This document shows positions 10,574-22,116 of a DNA stretch of 64,000 bases, piece by piece. Position numbers and translations under genes: made by a program. Below the pieces are notes generated by a model. That model worked only from the letters and a program-made list of their open reading frames with translations, had not been told where the DNA came from and did no database searches. The number at the start of each line of letters is the position of its first letter. Within the stretch, counting starts at the first letter, position 1. The stretch covers positions 251,772-315,771 of the forward strand of contig BDDD01002264.1 in assembly GCA_001972305.1 (NCBI GenBank), in the 5' to 3' direction. The DNA is from Cephalotus follicularis (Eukaryota > Streptophyta > Magnoliopsida > Oxalidales > Cephalotaceae).

Positions 10574-13500
10574 GAGCCACGCTCCCAGGCCAAACGCACC
10601 CAAGGCATAAAAATAAGAAAGGTCCAAAGATACACACGACAGAGAAGGGACAAGGAAGGAAAGGACAAAACTATAAATAACCTTTACATAAAACCATTTC
10701 CAAAACTCACCGTTTAACTAAAGGACACACACAACAACCATTGCCCAAACACATCATTCCACTAAAGGAACATGCCAGGGAAGTGAGCCAGGGCAGAGAA
10801 CATAACAATACGTCTTGCCTGGGGTCCCGGGCAGGGATGCCAACATGACACAACACAACATGACGTACCACAAGCCAGACATGCACCTTCATCCTAAGAC
10901 ATGCCTTCCCCGGATGAGCCATCCTCGGGCATGTCCTCATTGGATGACTAACTTCGGACATGACCTCCCCGGGCATGTCCTCCCCGTGCATGACCTCCTC
11001 TCGCATGACCCATACAAACAAGGATATTCCCGAGCACAAGAAAATCACAACGTTTAACATAAGCTAAGCCTGGGATCAACACAAGGGTCCGAGGACAATA
11101 CCAAGCATTGGGACCACTACCCGAGGTCCCACTAACACTCGAACTACACTAAGGAGATGGAATCTCACCCCGGCCAGGTACCCAGGGGATCCACCAGGCC
11201 TCACCCACAAAAACATCTCCAGGGATCGAGCTGGTCTGAGGTTGGGAGGTCGGGCAAAACTAAGGAAAATTGCATACTCCCACTTAACGGCTATGTCATG
11301 CTCCGGGACAACACCCGGGGACGCCACCAGACCTCAGCTTAGGGTCAACCAACCTGAGCTACGAAGTCAACCAAAGGTTTGGCCAACCATGAACATAGCC
11401 ACCCCTCCCCCGGTATCTCAGCAGAGGTGCCACGCACAAAAGGCCCCGGGGAGAAACACTGAAGTTTAACCCAGGCCAGGGTTGGGTAAACCTGCTCCTC
11501 TGCCCAGGGTCAAACAACCCCCAAACTCATACGTCGTCCTTGCACTCCCAAACACTTAGCGTAAACAGTGTCAGGGATGGGAAAATAGCTCAAAACAACA
11601 AAGTATATAAAACGATACACGGTCCCTAGGCCAAGTGCCGAGGACACACAACATCCAAGAGTAAAAACACATGTTTACAACAAAAGGGTTACAAGGCATA
11701 AACATTAACAAAATCTATACAACAAAACCCCGTGAATGTCCCCAAATACATGAAGGTGCCAGTGGCCTAGGAGCCATCCTAAGGTGCGGCGTCCGATATC
11801 TACCTCTTTCAACACACTGTCCTTAGTGGATCTCAAGAACACTGCTACCCCGTTCCCTCTGCACACAAAACTGAGAGGGGATTAGTCCAACTGACTAATG
11901 AGTAAGATCAAGGAATATCCTGCGCAAACCCACTTCCACCGGGGTGCCAAGAGTCAAGGTAACGTGCCCTGCCCCAACTGGGCCAAAGGACAACCCATGT
12001 CCCCTGCTCAACAAAACAAGGCAGAAGTGAAAATATACAAGGATATCGATAAAAAGGAAAGCTCGATGAGACGTCAAAGCTACCAACTCAATGACAGACC
12101 TCAAGGGAAGAAGATAAACAACAATTTATATGTCAGAACATGGCAAGGATCCAAGGATCAACAAAAGATCAACTCTAAGGATCAACAATTATCAAGGGGA
12201 CTACTGGTACTGTATCAATCACAAGCACATTCCACACACGCACATGCACACATCAAACTCACACACTTCATTAGCCAGAACCACCTCGGCAAGCATAAAT
12301 AACAACTCCGTTGAAATTCATCAACACGGTCATGGTCTACAGGACTGTACACATCCCTCATATACGCATATAGATACCCACTTCTAGAGTATCGCATGAA
12401 CATCAGTAGAAGGGCTACACAAGCACTCCTTCATCGGAAATCATATGTTGGCACACCTCACTCCATGAACATCGATCGAGGGGCTATGCAAGCCCACCCC
12501 CATCGGCAATCACGAGATCAGCACTACACCATATGAACCTTGATCGAGGAGCTACCTCGTCGGGAATCATATAGTGTTAATATCGTCCAAGGGGCCTATG
12601 AATCACCGCTCAGCTCCACCCTTGATGAGATGACAAGGGAGAACATCAGCTCAGAGGTAAGTGTATCACCACTTAGACCATCTCGTGCTGGCAATCTCAT
12701 ACCTGAGGACTCCATTATGGCCTGACCAAAGAAGATCTCCATCAACCACAATGAGTTTCATACATAAACAAGTAACTAGTAACCAGTACCCAAGGACAAC
12801 AGCACATGATATCAAATAAAGCATGAATACTTAAACAGAAGGGGAAACAACAAGTTCAACCCAGGCATTGAGCCCTCAGCTCGAAAACAACAATATTCAC
12901 ATGCAATATCAACAAGATGACAGGAGAAGAAATCCTAGTCAAAGATAATATCATGGAATGGCATATAAACAATAACTCTTAGTTATGAAATGATAGAAAG
13001 AAGAACACCCCACCCACTAGTATCAGTAGCTTCGTCAGCTAGCCTCGTTGTTGTGTGGACTCCGTGCCTAGATGTTCCCCTGCAAGACCAACACACAACA
13101 ATGCTTAGCCACCATGAACAACATCTCTGAAGCTATGCATGAACCACATACATCAATGAAAACCAAGGTGAAGCTCTTCCTCGGCCTCAAAGATCATGCC
13201 TGCACCAACCATGCGACACACCAAAACGTACTGAGGAGGATACTCACCTTCTAGACGCATAGACAGGTGAAAGAAAGTCCCAAACTCAAACAACGATCAA
13301 ACTTCAGAAGAAAGATGAAAGATGAAAGCTCACTCTCCCAAATTCTTTTTCAAGCGTGAGATGATGGATATGATATCTGCCGAAAGTCAACTGCCAAGAT
13401 TCCTAAGCAAGCTTTGCACCCTTCCTAACACTAAACAAATATCTCTTATCTCTTAATCCATCATAAAACATTGGGCCTCCACCAAGACCAAACCAAAGGA

Positions 13501-13607
13501 ACACTTACCGAAGGAAAGAGCCCAAGGCAACCACAACCAAGGAGAAAAAAAAATATCCCCCAAGCCCAAACATTAATTTATCCAAAAATTAATGCGGGCC
13601 GTTACAA
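10574..13607 (-). repeat. J-minus: solo-like LTR of family J
   Basis: The LTR starts on the minus strand with TGTAACGGCCCGC at 13607 and runs to the edge of element A. It has no coding region. It shares long blocks with the plus-strand LTR at 15003-17672, including the donor TCTAGAAG|GTGAGTA (intron start 13247) and acceptor GGACTAATCCCC...GTGTGCAG (end 11859). Three direct repeats of 68 bp lie at about 12397-12555. The left end reads GGAGCGTGGCTC against GGGGCGTGTCA in the other copy, so at most a few terminal bases are lost where A abuts. It interrupts the B1 integrase. Confidence 0.75.
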
Positions 13608-13920
13608 TGCATCCTAGTAGTGCTAACTGTATTGTAACTTAAGGAAGCATTTCTGGTAGAATAACATGACAAGAGATATCGTAGTTTTGATAACTATATG
13701 TTCAGCATACAACAAGTTAATACAGAGTAACAACAAATTTCAAAACTATTACGGCTACTCTATGTTCTAAAGCGGAAGTGGGAGCATGTCATGATGGAAT
13801 TCATCTCATGACCGACTTGGATACAACTAAGGTACGATGCGATATAAGTCATACAGGAATGACCTACCCAAATGGCTCACTTCTATCGACTCGGCTCACC
13901 TACGATCTAGACCGCTTTGA

Positions 13921-14006
13921 GGTGCGACCATATCAGCACTAATGCACCGGATCCCATCGGAACTCTGAAGTTAAGCATGCCTAGGCTAGAATGGTACTAA
14001 GATGGG
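13921..14006 (+). pseudogene. 5S rRNA-derived segment, copy 1
   Basis: From GGTGCGACCATATCAGCACT to CTAAGATGGG this follows plant 5S rRNA, with roughly a dozen differences in 86 nt by eye. The CACTAATGCACCGGATCCCA core is exact. The A-box-like AAGTTAAGCATGCC is recognisable. The first bases and the last 30 or so nt of 5S are missing, so it is not a functional gene. It lies between two pieces of integrase. A second copy is at 39496-39581. Confidence 0.85.
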
Positions 14007-14919
14007 CTTTGTCACAGGACTTCCACAGACGTAGGCAAGACATGATTATGACTGACTCGATAAATTGATTTATTTTCTATCGATTTTGGTTATTGATGGT
14101 GTAGATTGCTTGACAACATTATATATATATATATATATATGAAATTATCAAGCTTCATGTGGCTTCAGTAAGTATTGTGTTGGGCAGAGGTTTGAGGTTT
14201 ACTTCCCGATTTTGGTCAAATCCTCAAATGTATTGGAGACTAGTTTGGGGGTCAGTATAGCTTGTGACCTCAGACATACGGGCAGTCATAATTCATCATA
14301 CAGACATTAGAAGTCATGTTAAGGACCCATGTTATGAACTTCAAGGCTAATTGGGATATCCACCTAACGTTGATCTAGTTGCCTATAATAGCAGCTATCA
14401 GGCTAGTAGTGGCATGATACCCCCACGAAATATGTTATGGTTGCAAATACAGGAAGCCTTTGTAATGGACAATGTTGAGGAGAGAAGAATTATAAATCCT
14501 AAGTTATTACGAATCGCATCGAAGAGGTGAGTAATACGAGAGAGGCTACAAGTATATCAGGACAGACAAAAGAGTTATACGGATTGGTGTTGCAAGCACC
14601 AATAAGTTGAGATCAGAGATAAAGTATTCTTCAAGGGGTTGGACCTTTGAGGTTGTCCAACAATGTGAAGTAGTTTCATACATGCTTAACCTATCTCCCG
14701 AGTTGCTATGTATCCATTATAGCTTCCAAGTATCAGTGTTGAGGGAGTATGTTCCAAAACTCTCTCATCTATTGTACATTCTAACAGATTTGTTGGTTGT
14801 GGACTTGTCAGAATTAAAATTTGAGGAAGTATCATTACAAATCCATGTTAGACGAAATGAGGCGTTACCTAGATCTCTTCGATAGTAGAGGTAAGAAAAT
14901 TTCGGGGACGAAATTTCTT

Positions 14920-14930
14920 AAGGGGGGAGA
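14920..14930 (+). other. Polypurine tract of B1
   Basis: AAGGGGGGAGA lies just before an LTR-like start TGTAAAATCCG at 14933 and just after GGGGACGAAATTTC, a motif that commonly precedes the polypurine tract of plant Ty3 elements. Confidence 0.8.
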
Positions 14931-14932
14931 TC

Positions 14933-17672
14933 TGTAAAATCCGTGTTCCACTCAGATAGTAAGTGCATTTCGTAAAATCACGTTTGATTGTCGTTGGAAG
15001 GAGTCTTGAGAAAGAGTTCTTCTTTACTTCTTCGTTGTCACTGAAGCTTTGTTTGCGTGTTGAGGTTGGGACTTTCTTACCCGTCTATGCGTCTAGCAGG
15101 TGAGTGTCCTCCTCAATACGCTGTGGTGTGTCGCTTTGATGGTGCAGTTACAGCTTGTGAGGCCGAGGAAGAGCTCCATTATGGTTCTTATGCATGTGTA
15201 CGGATCATGCATGACCTTGGAACATTTGATGATGATAGTTAATAGTTTTTGTGTGTTGATCTTGCAGAGGAAGATCCAGGTGCAGAGTCCGCACAACAAG
15301 GAAGCTAGCCTGAGGAAATTGCTGATACTAGTGAGTGGGATGTTCCCTTTCTATCAATTGATACTGAGAGTTATTGCTTAATATGCCTGTTTATTTGATA
15401 TCGTTTGACCATGATTTGTTTTCCTATGGTCTTGTTGTTTATAGCATGTTTGAAATACTATTTTCTGAGCAGAGGACTCAACGTTGGGTGGAACTTGTTG
15501 TTTTCCCTTTTCTTGATCATGTATTTCATGCTTTCTTGATATCATGTATTGTTTTTCTTGGATACTGGTTACTGGTGCAGAGATGGGAATGAGCCACATT
15601 ATGGACGGCAGAGGAGTGGGCGTTCGATCCCCATTCCCTTTAGCAGTGCCATTGTCTATGATGAACTGTTGGGTGTGACTGTGCCTGGGTTCCATACCCG
15701 GATATGATCATTTCATTGCTCTATGACGGAATGATGTGTGAGGGCAGTCGAGGATCCGCTACTTTCTTTGGTCGGGCTATAATGGAGTCCTCGGACATGA
15801 GATTGCCAACCGAGATGGTCTAAGTGGTGATACACTTACCTCTAAGCCGAAGTTCTCCTCTGTCATATCATCAAGGGTAGAGCTGAGCGGTGATTCGTGG
15901 GACCCTTGGACGATATTAGCTTTATGTGATTTCCAAAAAGGTAGCTCCTAGATCGATGTTCATATGGTGTAGTACTAAGCTCGTGATTGCCGAGGAAGGA
16001 GTGCTTGTGTAGCCCTTTGATCGATGTTCACGTAGTGAGGTGCGACAAACATGTGATTGCCGAGGAAGGAGTGCTTGCGTATCCCTTCTATCGATGTTCA
16101 TACGGTGCTCTGGAAGTGGGTATCTATATGCGTATATGAGGGATTTTTATAGTCCTGTAGCCCATGACCACGTTGATGGATTCAGCGGAGCTGTTACTTG
16201 TGTTTGCCGAGGTGGTTCTGGCTATGGAAATGTGTGAGTATGATGTGTGCATGTGTGTGTGTGGAAATGTGCTTGTTATTGATACAGCACCAGTAGTCCA
16301 CTTGGTAATTGTTGATCCTTAGAGTCTGATCATTTTGTTGATCCTTGGATCCTTGGCATAGTCGATAAAACTTGTTATCTTCTTTCCATGAGGCCAGTCA
16401 TTGAGTTTGGTAGCTCTGACATCTCCTTGGACTTTCTTTTATTTTTGATATCCTTGTACATATTCACCTCTGTCTTGTTTCTGTTGAGTAGTGGATATGG
16501 GGTGTCCTCGGTCCAGTTGGGGCAGGGAACGGTTACCTTGTTCTTAGCACCCAGTGGTGGTGGGTTGCTCGGTAAGTTCCTTGATCTTACTTACTAGCCA
16601 GTTGGACTAATCCCTTCTCAGTTTTGTGTGCAGAGGAAGCAGGGTTGCAGAGTTCTTGAGATCCACTAAGTGAGAAGCTTGTTGACAGAGGTAGACGCCT
16701 GACGTAGCACCTTAGGATGGCTCCTTGCCCAAGCACAATCTTCATGCATTTTGGGGCATTCTTGGGGGGTTTTTTTTTTATAGATTCTTTTGTTGATAAG
16801 ATCTGTAACCTCTTTTGTAAACTTGTATATGGAAATTCTGGATGATGTGAGTCCTCGGCATTTTAGCAGAGGATCGTGTATAATTCACTTGATGTTTTAT
16901 ATACTTTTAAGTTATGAGATCTTGTTGTTTCGCTAAGTGTTTTAGGATGCGGAGATGGGGAGCGTGTTATGGAGTCGTCTGACTTTTGGCAGAGGAACAG
17001 GTCTCCTCAGTCCAGGCCTTAGTTGGTTTCTTAGGAGATCCTCCTCAGCGTCTTAGGATCTAACAGCACCTCTGCTGAGATGCCAGGGAAGGGACGGTGA
17101 GGTTCTTAGTTTAGGCAGACCCTAGGTTGACTTTCCAGCTCGGGTTAGTTTGACCTTAGTGTTGAAGTCTGGTGGTGTCCCCAGGTGTTGTCCTCGGACG
17201 TAACTCACAGACGTTAATTAAGAGTTAAGGTTTTATTTAGTTTTGCTCGACCTCCCGACCTCTAATCAGTAAGGTTCCTTAAGGTGTTTTGAAGTGTGAG
17301 CCCTGGTGGATCTTTTGAGCACTTGGCCATTATGAGATTTCATCTCTTTAGTGTAAGTTGAGCATTTGGGGGACCTCGAGTGGTTGTCCTCTGCAGGGCG
17401 TTTGTCCCATGACTTTTAAGTTGATTCGAGGCTTAAGGTTTAAGTTATACGATGTCATTTCCTGTGCCCGGACATTTCCTTGTTTTAATGCCTTAGGGTG
17501 CATGGACGTTTGGAGAGTATGGTTCTCCTTCACAGCGTGTTTTCACGTCTGCCCTTTAGGCCTTGAGTGTTAATCTTTTGTTGTTGGTGTCTGAGGTTAG
17601 GGATCCGGGTGGAGGATCCTTCCACCTGGCACGGCCGTCCTCCGGAGGGGGTGGTTGGGAACGGGGCGTGTC
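14933..17672 (+). repeat. J-plus: LTR of family J, opposite orientation to J-minus
   Basis: The first 70 bases (TGTAAAATCCG onward) directly follow the B1 polypurine tract and may be the start of the B1 3' LTR. From about 15003 the sequence follows J-minus in reverse complement. It has donor TAGCAG|GTGAGTG (intron start 15100), three 68-70-bp repeats at 15952-16110, acceptor GGACTAATCCC...GTGTGCAG ending at 16633, and an end GGGGCGTGTCA near 17672. About 250 bp of J 5' sequence is missing. No coding region was found; the short frames are LTR noise. Confidence 0.65.
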
Positions 17673-20594
17673 AGAGAGGCACCAGGCGCTAGGTTCCAGA
17701 CCAGTGACCAGGAAGAGAGAGGGACGGCGAGGTCACTACACAGGTACTTTTCCTCTCCTTCTCCCTCTCTCTTCTCTTTCTCTCCGGCCGATATTTTTTT
17801 TTGCAGTTTGCCATTCTTTTTGCCGCTGATATCAACGCGGGTGGAGCTGAGCTTCGTTGGGACGATCATCTTTACCCATCATGATATCCGTTTAGGCATC
17901 TTCCTGTCGTCTTCAACCGGATTTAAGTCGTTAAGTCAACTCAGTCATTTTCGCTCGTCGTCGCCTATAGCTCTGCGTTTTGCATAGAGTCACGACGAGT
18001 CTTAATCACCAATGAGTTGATCGAAAGGTTTGAGGACCAGTTATCGTGTGATCGGAGCTCAGGCGACCTGGCAGGAGCTTGGGCGAGGTGACTTAGCGCC
18101 GAGTCTCGGCCAGAGAAGTGTAGAATGGGTCTTGTGGAAGCCTGTTTATGAAGTGTCCGGACCAAATGCTTCACGACCGGAAGTCGTTGAGTTAAGTCAG
18201 TGAGTTTCAGAAGGCGCCGACGATTCCTATGCGATCCATGGTGAGTAACGTTGAGTCCTGGCTACCAGTGTGTAGATCGACCATTTTGGATGGCCTTTTA
18301 TGGAGTGGCTGGAGCCCCAGCGTGTTGGCCGGAGCTCTTATGGTGCACGGTTTCTGTTCTTTGTGTAGGACGTAATGGAATCGTGCTATTCATACAGAGT
18401 GAAAGAGGTGTCCTAAGATCGGCGGGGATCCGACGGCATGGTGCATCTACCAGATTCAGTATCAAGTGAGGTGAATTTCCCCTCCTGTAGTAATTTCGTT
18501 ATTTATGCCTATTATAGTGTTAAAAATTTAAAGTCATATGAACTAATCATCTCCTCTAGATTAGGGAGTTTCTGCCTTGATGTGATTCTTAGGTTATTAA
18601 TGTGTTTAATAAGCTTGAAGATGTTAGATGGTATGATTGAAGGATGGCAAATTGTAGTGGAGGCATTGATATATAGGTGAATGTAGGGATTATAACTCAA
18701 ATTATTCATCCCTTATGTATAGAGAAATTCGGCCATATAGTGTTTATAGGAAATTGAAGTTGTTTAATGTGATTGAGGTTGTAGTGGTGACATTGAGTAA
18801 TAATTAATGATAATGAATGAGATTATATAATTGTGACTATATTAGTAAGGTTTGATTATAAAATTTTGTTACGTAGGTTGTGATCAAAGGATAGAAATCA
18901 TGTTATGGAATTAATGATTTCCTATATATGTGAGTAAAGAGGAGTAATTATGAAATGGTACATTATAATTGTTAAGATTAGAAGAGAATCGGGTAAATAT
19001 GGTACCTTAATGCATAAAGCAACTCATACATGTATTTCATACATCCAATGTGAATATGCATAGAAAATGGGAATAATGAGACATTAATGCGATGGCATTG
19101 TAGACGCGATCTGGTAGCTGAACCTGATCCTTGAGGGGCTAGTCTGCGATGGGTATTGGCATTGATATAGGGAGCGGGACATTCCCTTCCTCTATTTTAT
19201 TGTCATTGAGATTCTTATATGATATGTGCCTTTTCGTATTCCTCATATGTGATAGTGTTTGGGGATTTGGATCCCGTACATGATTATGTTGATCTTTTTT
19301 CATGATTGTGATATGGTTGACGAGCATATGAGTGCCTGTGCTCTGGGTGACAATGTCACCTTCCCCTATGTTTATCATTGTGATATGTTATATTGTGATT
19401 TATATTTCGATGCTGGTATCGTTATGATGTTGCTTACATGTAAGCCCATCGTGAGGGGTGGGGTACGTGCCACTTACATGTACGCCCATCGTGAGGGGTG
19501 GGGTACGTGTCGCTTACACGCATGCCCTTGGTTGGGAGAGGGGTACGTGCTGCTTACCATAGGCACTTTGCATTGGTGTATGAAGGATGATGTACACATC
19601 CTGTAGCCTATTGGCCGTGATTATTGTTGCTGCTGATATATGATGATGATGTCATAATATATGATGATATGGTATATGATGATGATGTGACATATGATGA
19701 TGACATTATAGTTGTACCAGCATCCCCATATATTATTATTATGTGGGCACATATCTTGATTCTTGGTTATTGATCATATTTATAAATTTTGACATTATTA
19801 TGTATTCTAATCTCGTTGTGGATTCTTTTGTACTTGTGGAGTTCTTTCTTGAGCATTGAGATTGTTCAGTGGATTCTCATGTTTTAACTTGGGCTTATAG
19901 CCTGGATGTTTTTATTGTATACTTATCACCATTGTTGTGTCATGAGCTTCTTCTTTGAAGCCTTGTTGATATTATATTCTTTTCATGGATTGATTCACCT
20001 TATTTGTGGCATATGCTCTTGATCACGGCATACTTCTTTTATTCAGCACATCCAGTTTTAGAATGTGTGTATCAGTGAATACCTTATCCCTACTCACTTA
20101 GTCATTTGGGCTAACCCCCCTCCTTTTTTATCCATTTCAGATAGTGACGAGATAGCAGCTAAATCTGCTTCAGTCGATGAGGGACCACGAGGGCATGCCT
20201 ACCAGAGTTGCAACACGTGCATATCTTCCACAACATCAGCATTTAAATTATGCATTATTTACGTTTTTATATAAATATTTTTCTTTATAACTTTGGCTGA
20301 ACCCCATTTATTATTTATTCTTTGATAATATGGTTGAGGCGGAGCCCAACCCATGCATATTTTCTCTTTTTCTTGTGGTCTGCTGAGGGTTGAGTACATG
20401 CCCAAGATTCGTAAAAATTTAAGAGTTAGAATTATTTTTCAAGTTTTTTTTAAAAAGTTCAACTTTATAAGTTTTAAATTTGATTATATGGTTTTAAGTA
20501 GTCTTCAAATTGGTTTTAAGATATCACGTGGAGGTTTCCGAAAGGAGGCTTCCCATGTGATGGTTACATCCGTCTTGGTCGGGAAGGTGTGACA
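17673..20594 (+). repeat. H1: LTR of the B family, ends complete on the right
   Basis: It is a direct repeat of H2 from about GGTACTTTTCC (17740) to the terminal GGTGTGACA at 20594. A donor-like CCATG|GTGAGTAACG starts at 18241. An acceptor GGGCTAACCCCC...TTTCAG ends at 20140. Three 40-bp tandem units lie at 19433-19552. It has no protein-coding capacity. I read it as an LTR of the B family because H2, its twin, precedes a gag remnant. Confidence 0.7.
19433..19552 (+). repeat. 40-bp tandem repeat, three copies, in H1
   Basis: Units begin CTTACATG or CTTACACG at 19433, 19473 and 19513 and contain GAGGGGTGGGGTACGTG. The orthologous array is at 21997-22116 in H2 with the same period. Confidence 0.85.
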
Positions 20595-21996
20595 TCATCA
20601 CCGACGGTACCCTCTATTTCCTTCTCTTTCTTCTTCTATTTCTCTTTCTTCCCGAAGGCAAAGCTTGGGGCTTTGTTGTCTGCCGCTTCTCCTCCAATGC
20701 ATTGTTCTACTCAGCTTTACCCGTCTTGATATTTGTTTGGGCGTTTTTAGGTCATTTTTCACCGGATTTAGCTAGCTGAGTCAACACAGTCATGTCAACT
20801 CGCTGTCGGCTATAACTAAGTCCTACGCATCGAGTCACGGTGAGTCTCGATCACCGATGAGTGGATCAGAGGTTTTGGAGGCCGGTTATGGCGAGAACGA
20901 AGCTCAGGCGACTTGGCTGCAGCTCTGGAGAGGCGATTTAGCGCCGAGTCTCAATGAGTCTCGGGCGTAGATGCATAGAACCGGAGGTTTTGTTGCATTT
21001 TTGTGAAGTGGCAAGAGTTGTTGAAGATAGGCAAGTCAACTTAGTGAGTTGGACTCACTACCGGTTGTGGCAGCGTGTTCTGTGGAGAGGCACGGTGGTT
21101 CTCCGGTAATTGTGTGTAGATCGACCAATTTGGGGGCTGTTGATTGCGTGGCCGGAGCTCCAGTACTTGGCCGGAATCTGGTCGGAGCTTCGGTGATGCA
21201 CAGTGGTTGCTGCTTTTGTGTAGGACGTAACGAAAGTGTGATATTTATGCAGTGTGAAGGAGGTGGCCAAGGATGGGGGAGTTTCCAAATGATGAAAATG
21301 ATCCGATAACTAATCCAGAGCTTTGAGGGGCTAGTCTGTGATAGAAATGGGCGCTAATATTGTGAGTAGAACATGTCCTTCTCTTATTTATTTGTTCTTG
21401 AAATTCTTGATGATGGATTTGTGCCTTTATTGTGATTCTTAAATGTGATATGACTTGTTGATAGTCTTATTTGAAATCGATTCCTCAATCATTTACTTTG
21501 GATCTTTTATTGGTGTTCTCGATTGAACTCTCATATTGATATGACACATTATCATTTGTATATTCATTTTGACTATGCTATTATATCCGTTTGGCTCCCG
21601 CGGATATGTATTTGTTTCTTTTGATGTTGATATACTCTTTCTAATTTCGTATCTTCATACTTGAAATATGGTTGTTGGTATCTTCGAGTTATACTTACCT
21701 ATTGTTAGCATTCTTGTTATGTGGCGATGAGCCTATGAGTGGGACATTCCTTTCCTCTATTTTATTGTCTTTGAGATTTTTATATGATATGTGCCCTTTC
21801 GTATTCTTGATATGTGATAATGTTTGGGGTTTGGATCCCGTACGCGATTATGTTGATCTTTTTCCACGATTGTGATATGGTTGACGAGCATATGAGTGTT
21901 CTGGCTCTGGGTGACAATGTCACCTTCCCTTATGTTTATCATTGTGATATGCTATATTGTGATTTATATTTCGATGCTGGTACCGTTATGATGTTG

Positions 21997-22116
21997 CTTA
22001 CATGTACGCCCATCTTGAGGGGTGCGGTTCATGCAGCTTACATGTAGGCCCATAGTGAGGGGTGGGGTACGTGCCGCTTACACGCATGCCCATGGTTGGG
22101 AGTGGGGTGCATGCTG
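21997..22116 (+). repeat. 40-bp tandem repeat, three copies, in H2
   Basis: Units begin at 21997, 22037 and 22077 with CTTACATG or CTTACACG. Period and sequence match the array at 19433-19552, so the array predates the split of the two LTRs. Confidence 0.85.

Larger units (their letters stand above)
13608..14930 (+). pseudogene. B1: decayed Ty3 integrase with embedded 5S rRNA-like segment
   Basis: Conceptual reading with many stops recovers integrase: a zinc-finger region with RKHFW...NNM.RDIV (about 13640-13700), KWEHVM.EFI (about 13770-13800), and a DAI.VI...AHFY core piece (about 13830-13900). An 86-nt 5S-like block follows, then a second start of the core with TGLPQT, VD.L..LY, KLH...SIV and LRFTSRFW (14007-14210), and finally FQVSVLREYVPKLSH near 14730. 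This is the same family as B2, and both carry the 5S-like block. It ends in a polypurine tract. An AT dinucleotide run lies at about 14122-14141. Too decayed to be functional. Confidence 0.8.

Noticed and set aside
11898..12302. 134-codon open frame on the plus strand in J-minus
   Set aside because: It lies inside an LTR with no other coding signs, has low-complexity composition and no domain. The related J-plus copy does not keep it in the corresponding strand.
13921..14006. Functional 5S rRNA gene
   Set aside because: Only 86 of about 120 nt are present, box regions are mutated, and it is embedded in integrase sequence in both copies.
17740..18470. Host gene with splice sites and CG-rich exon near H1 start
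   Set aside because: The segment is repeated in H2 with stops in all frames and belongs to the LTR leader. The donor-like GTGAGT fits the LTR intron model instead.
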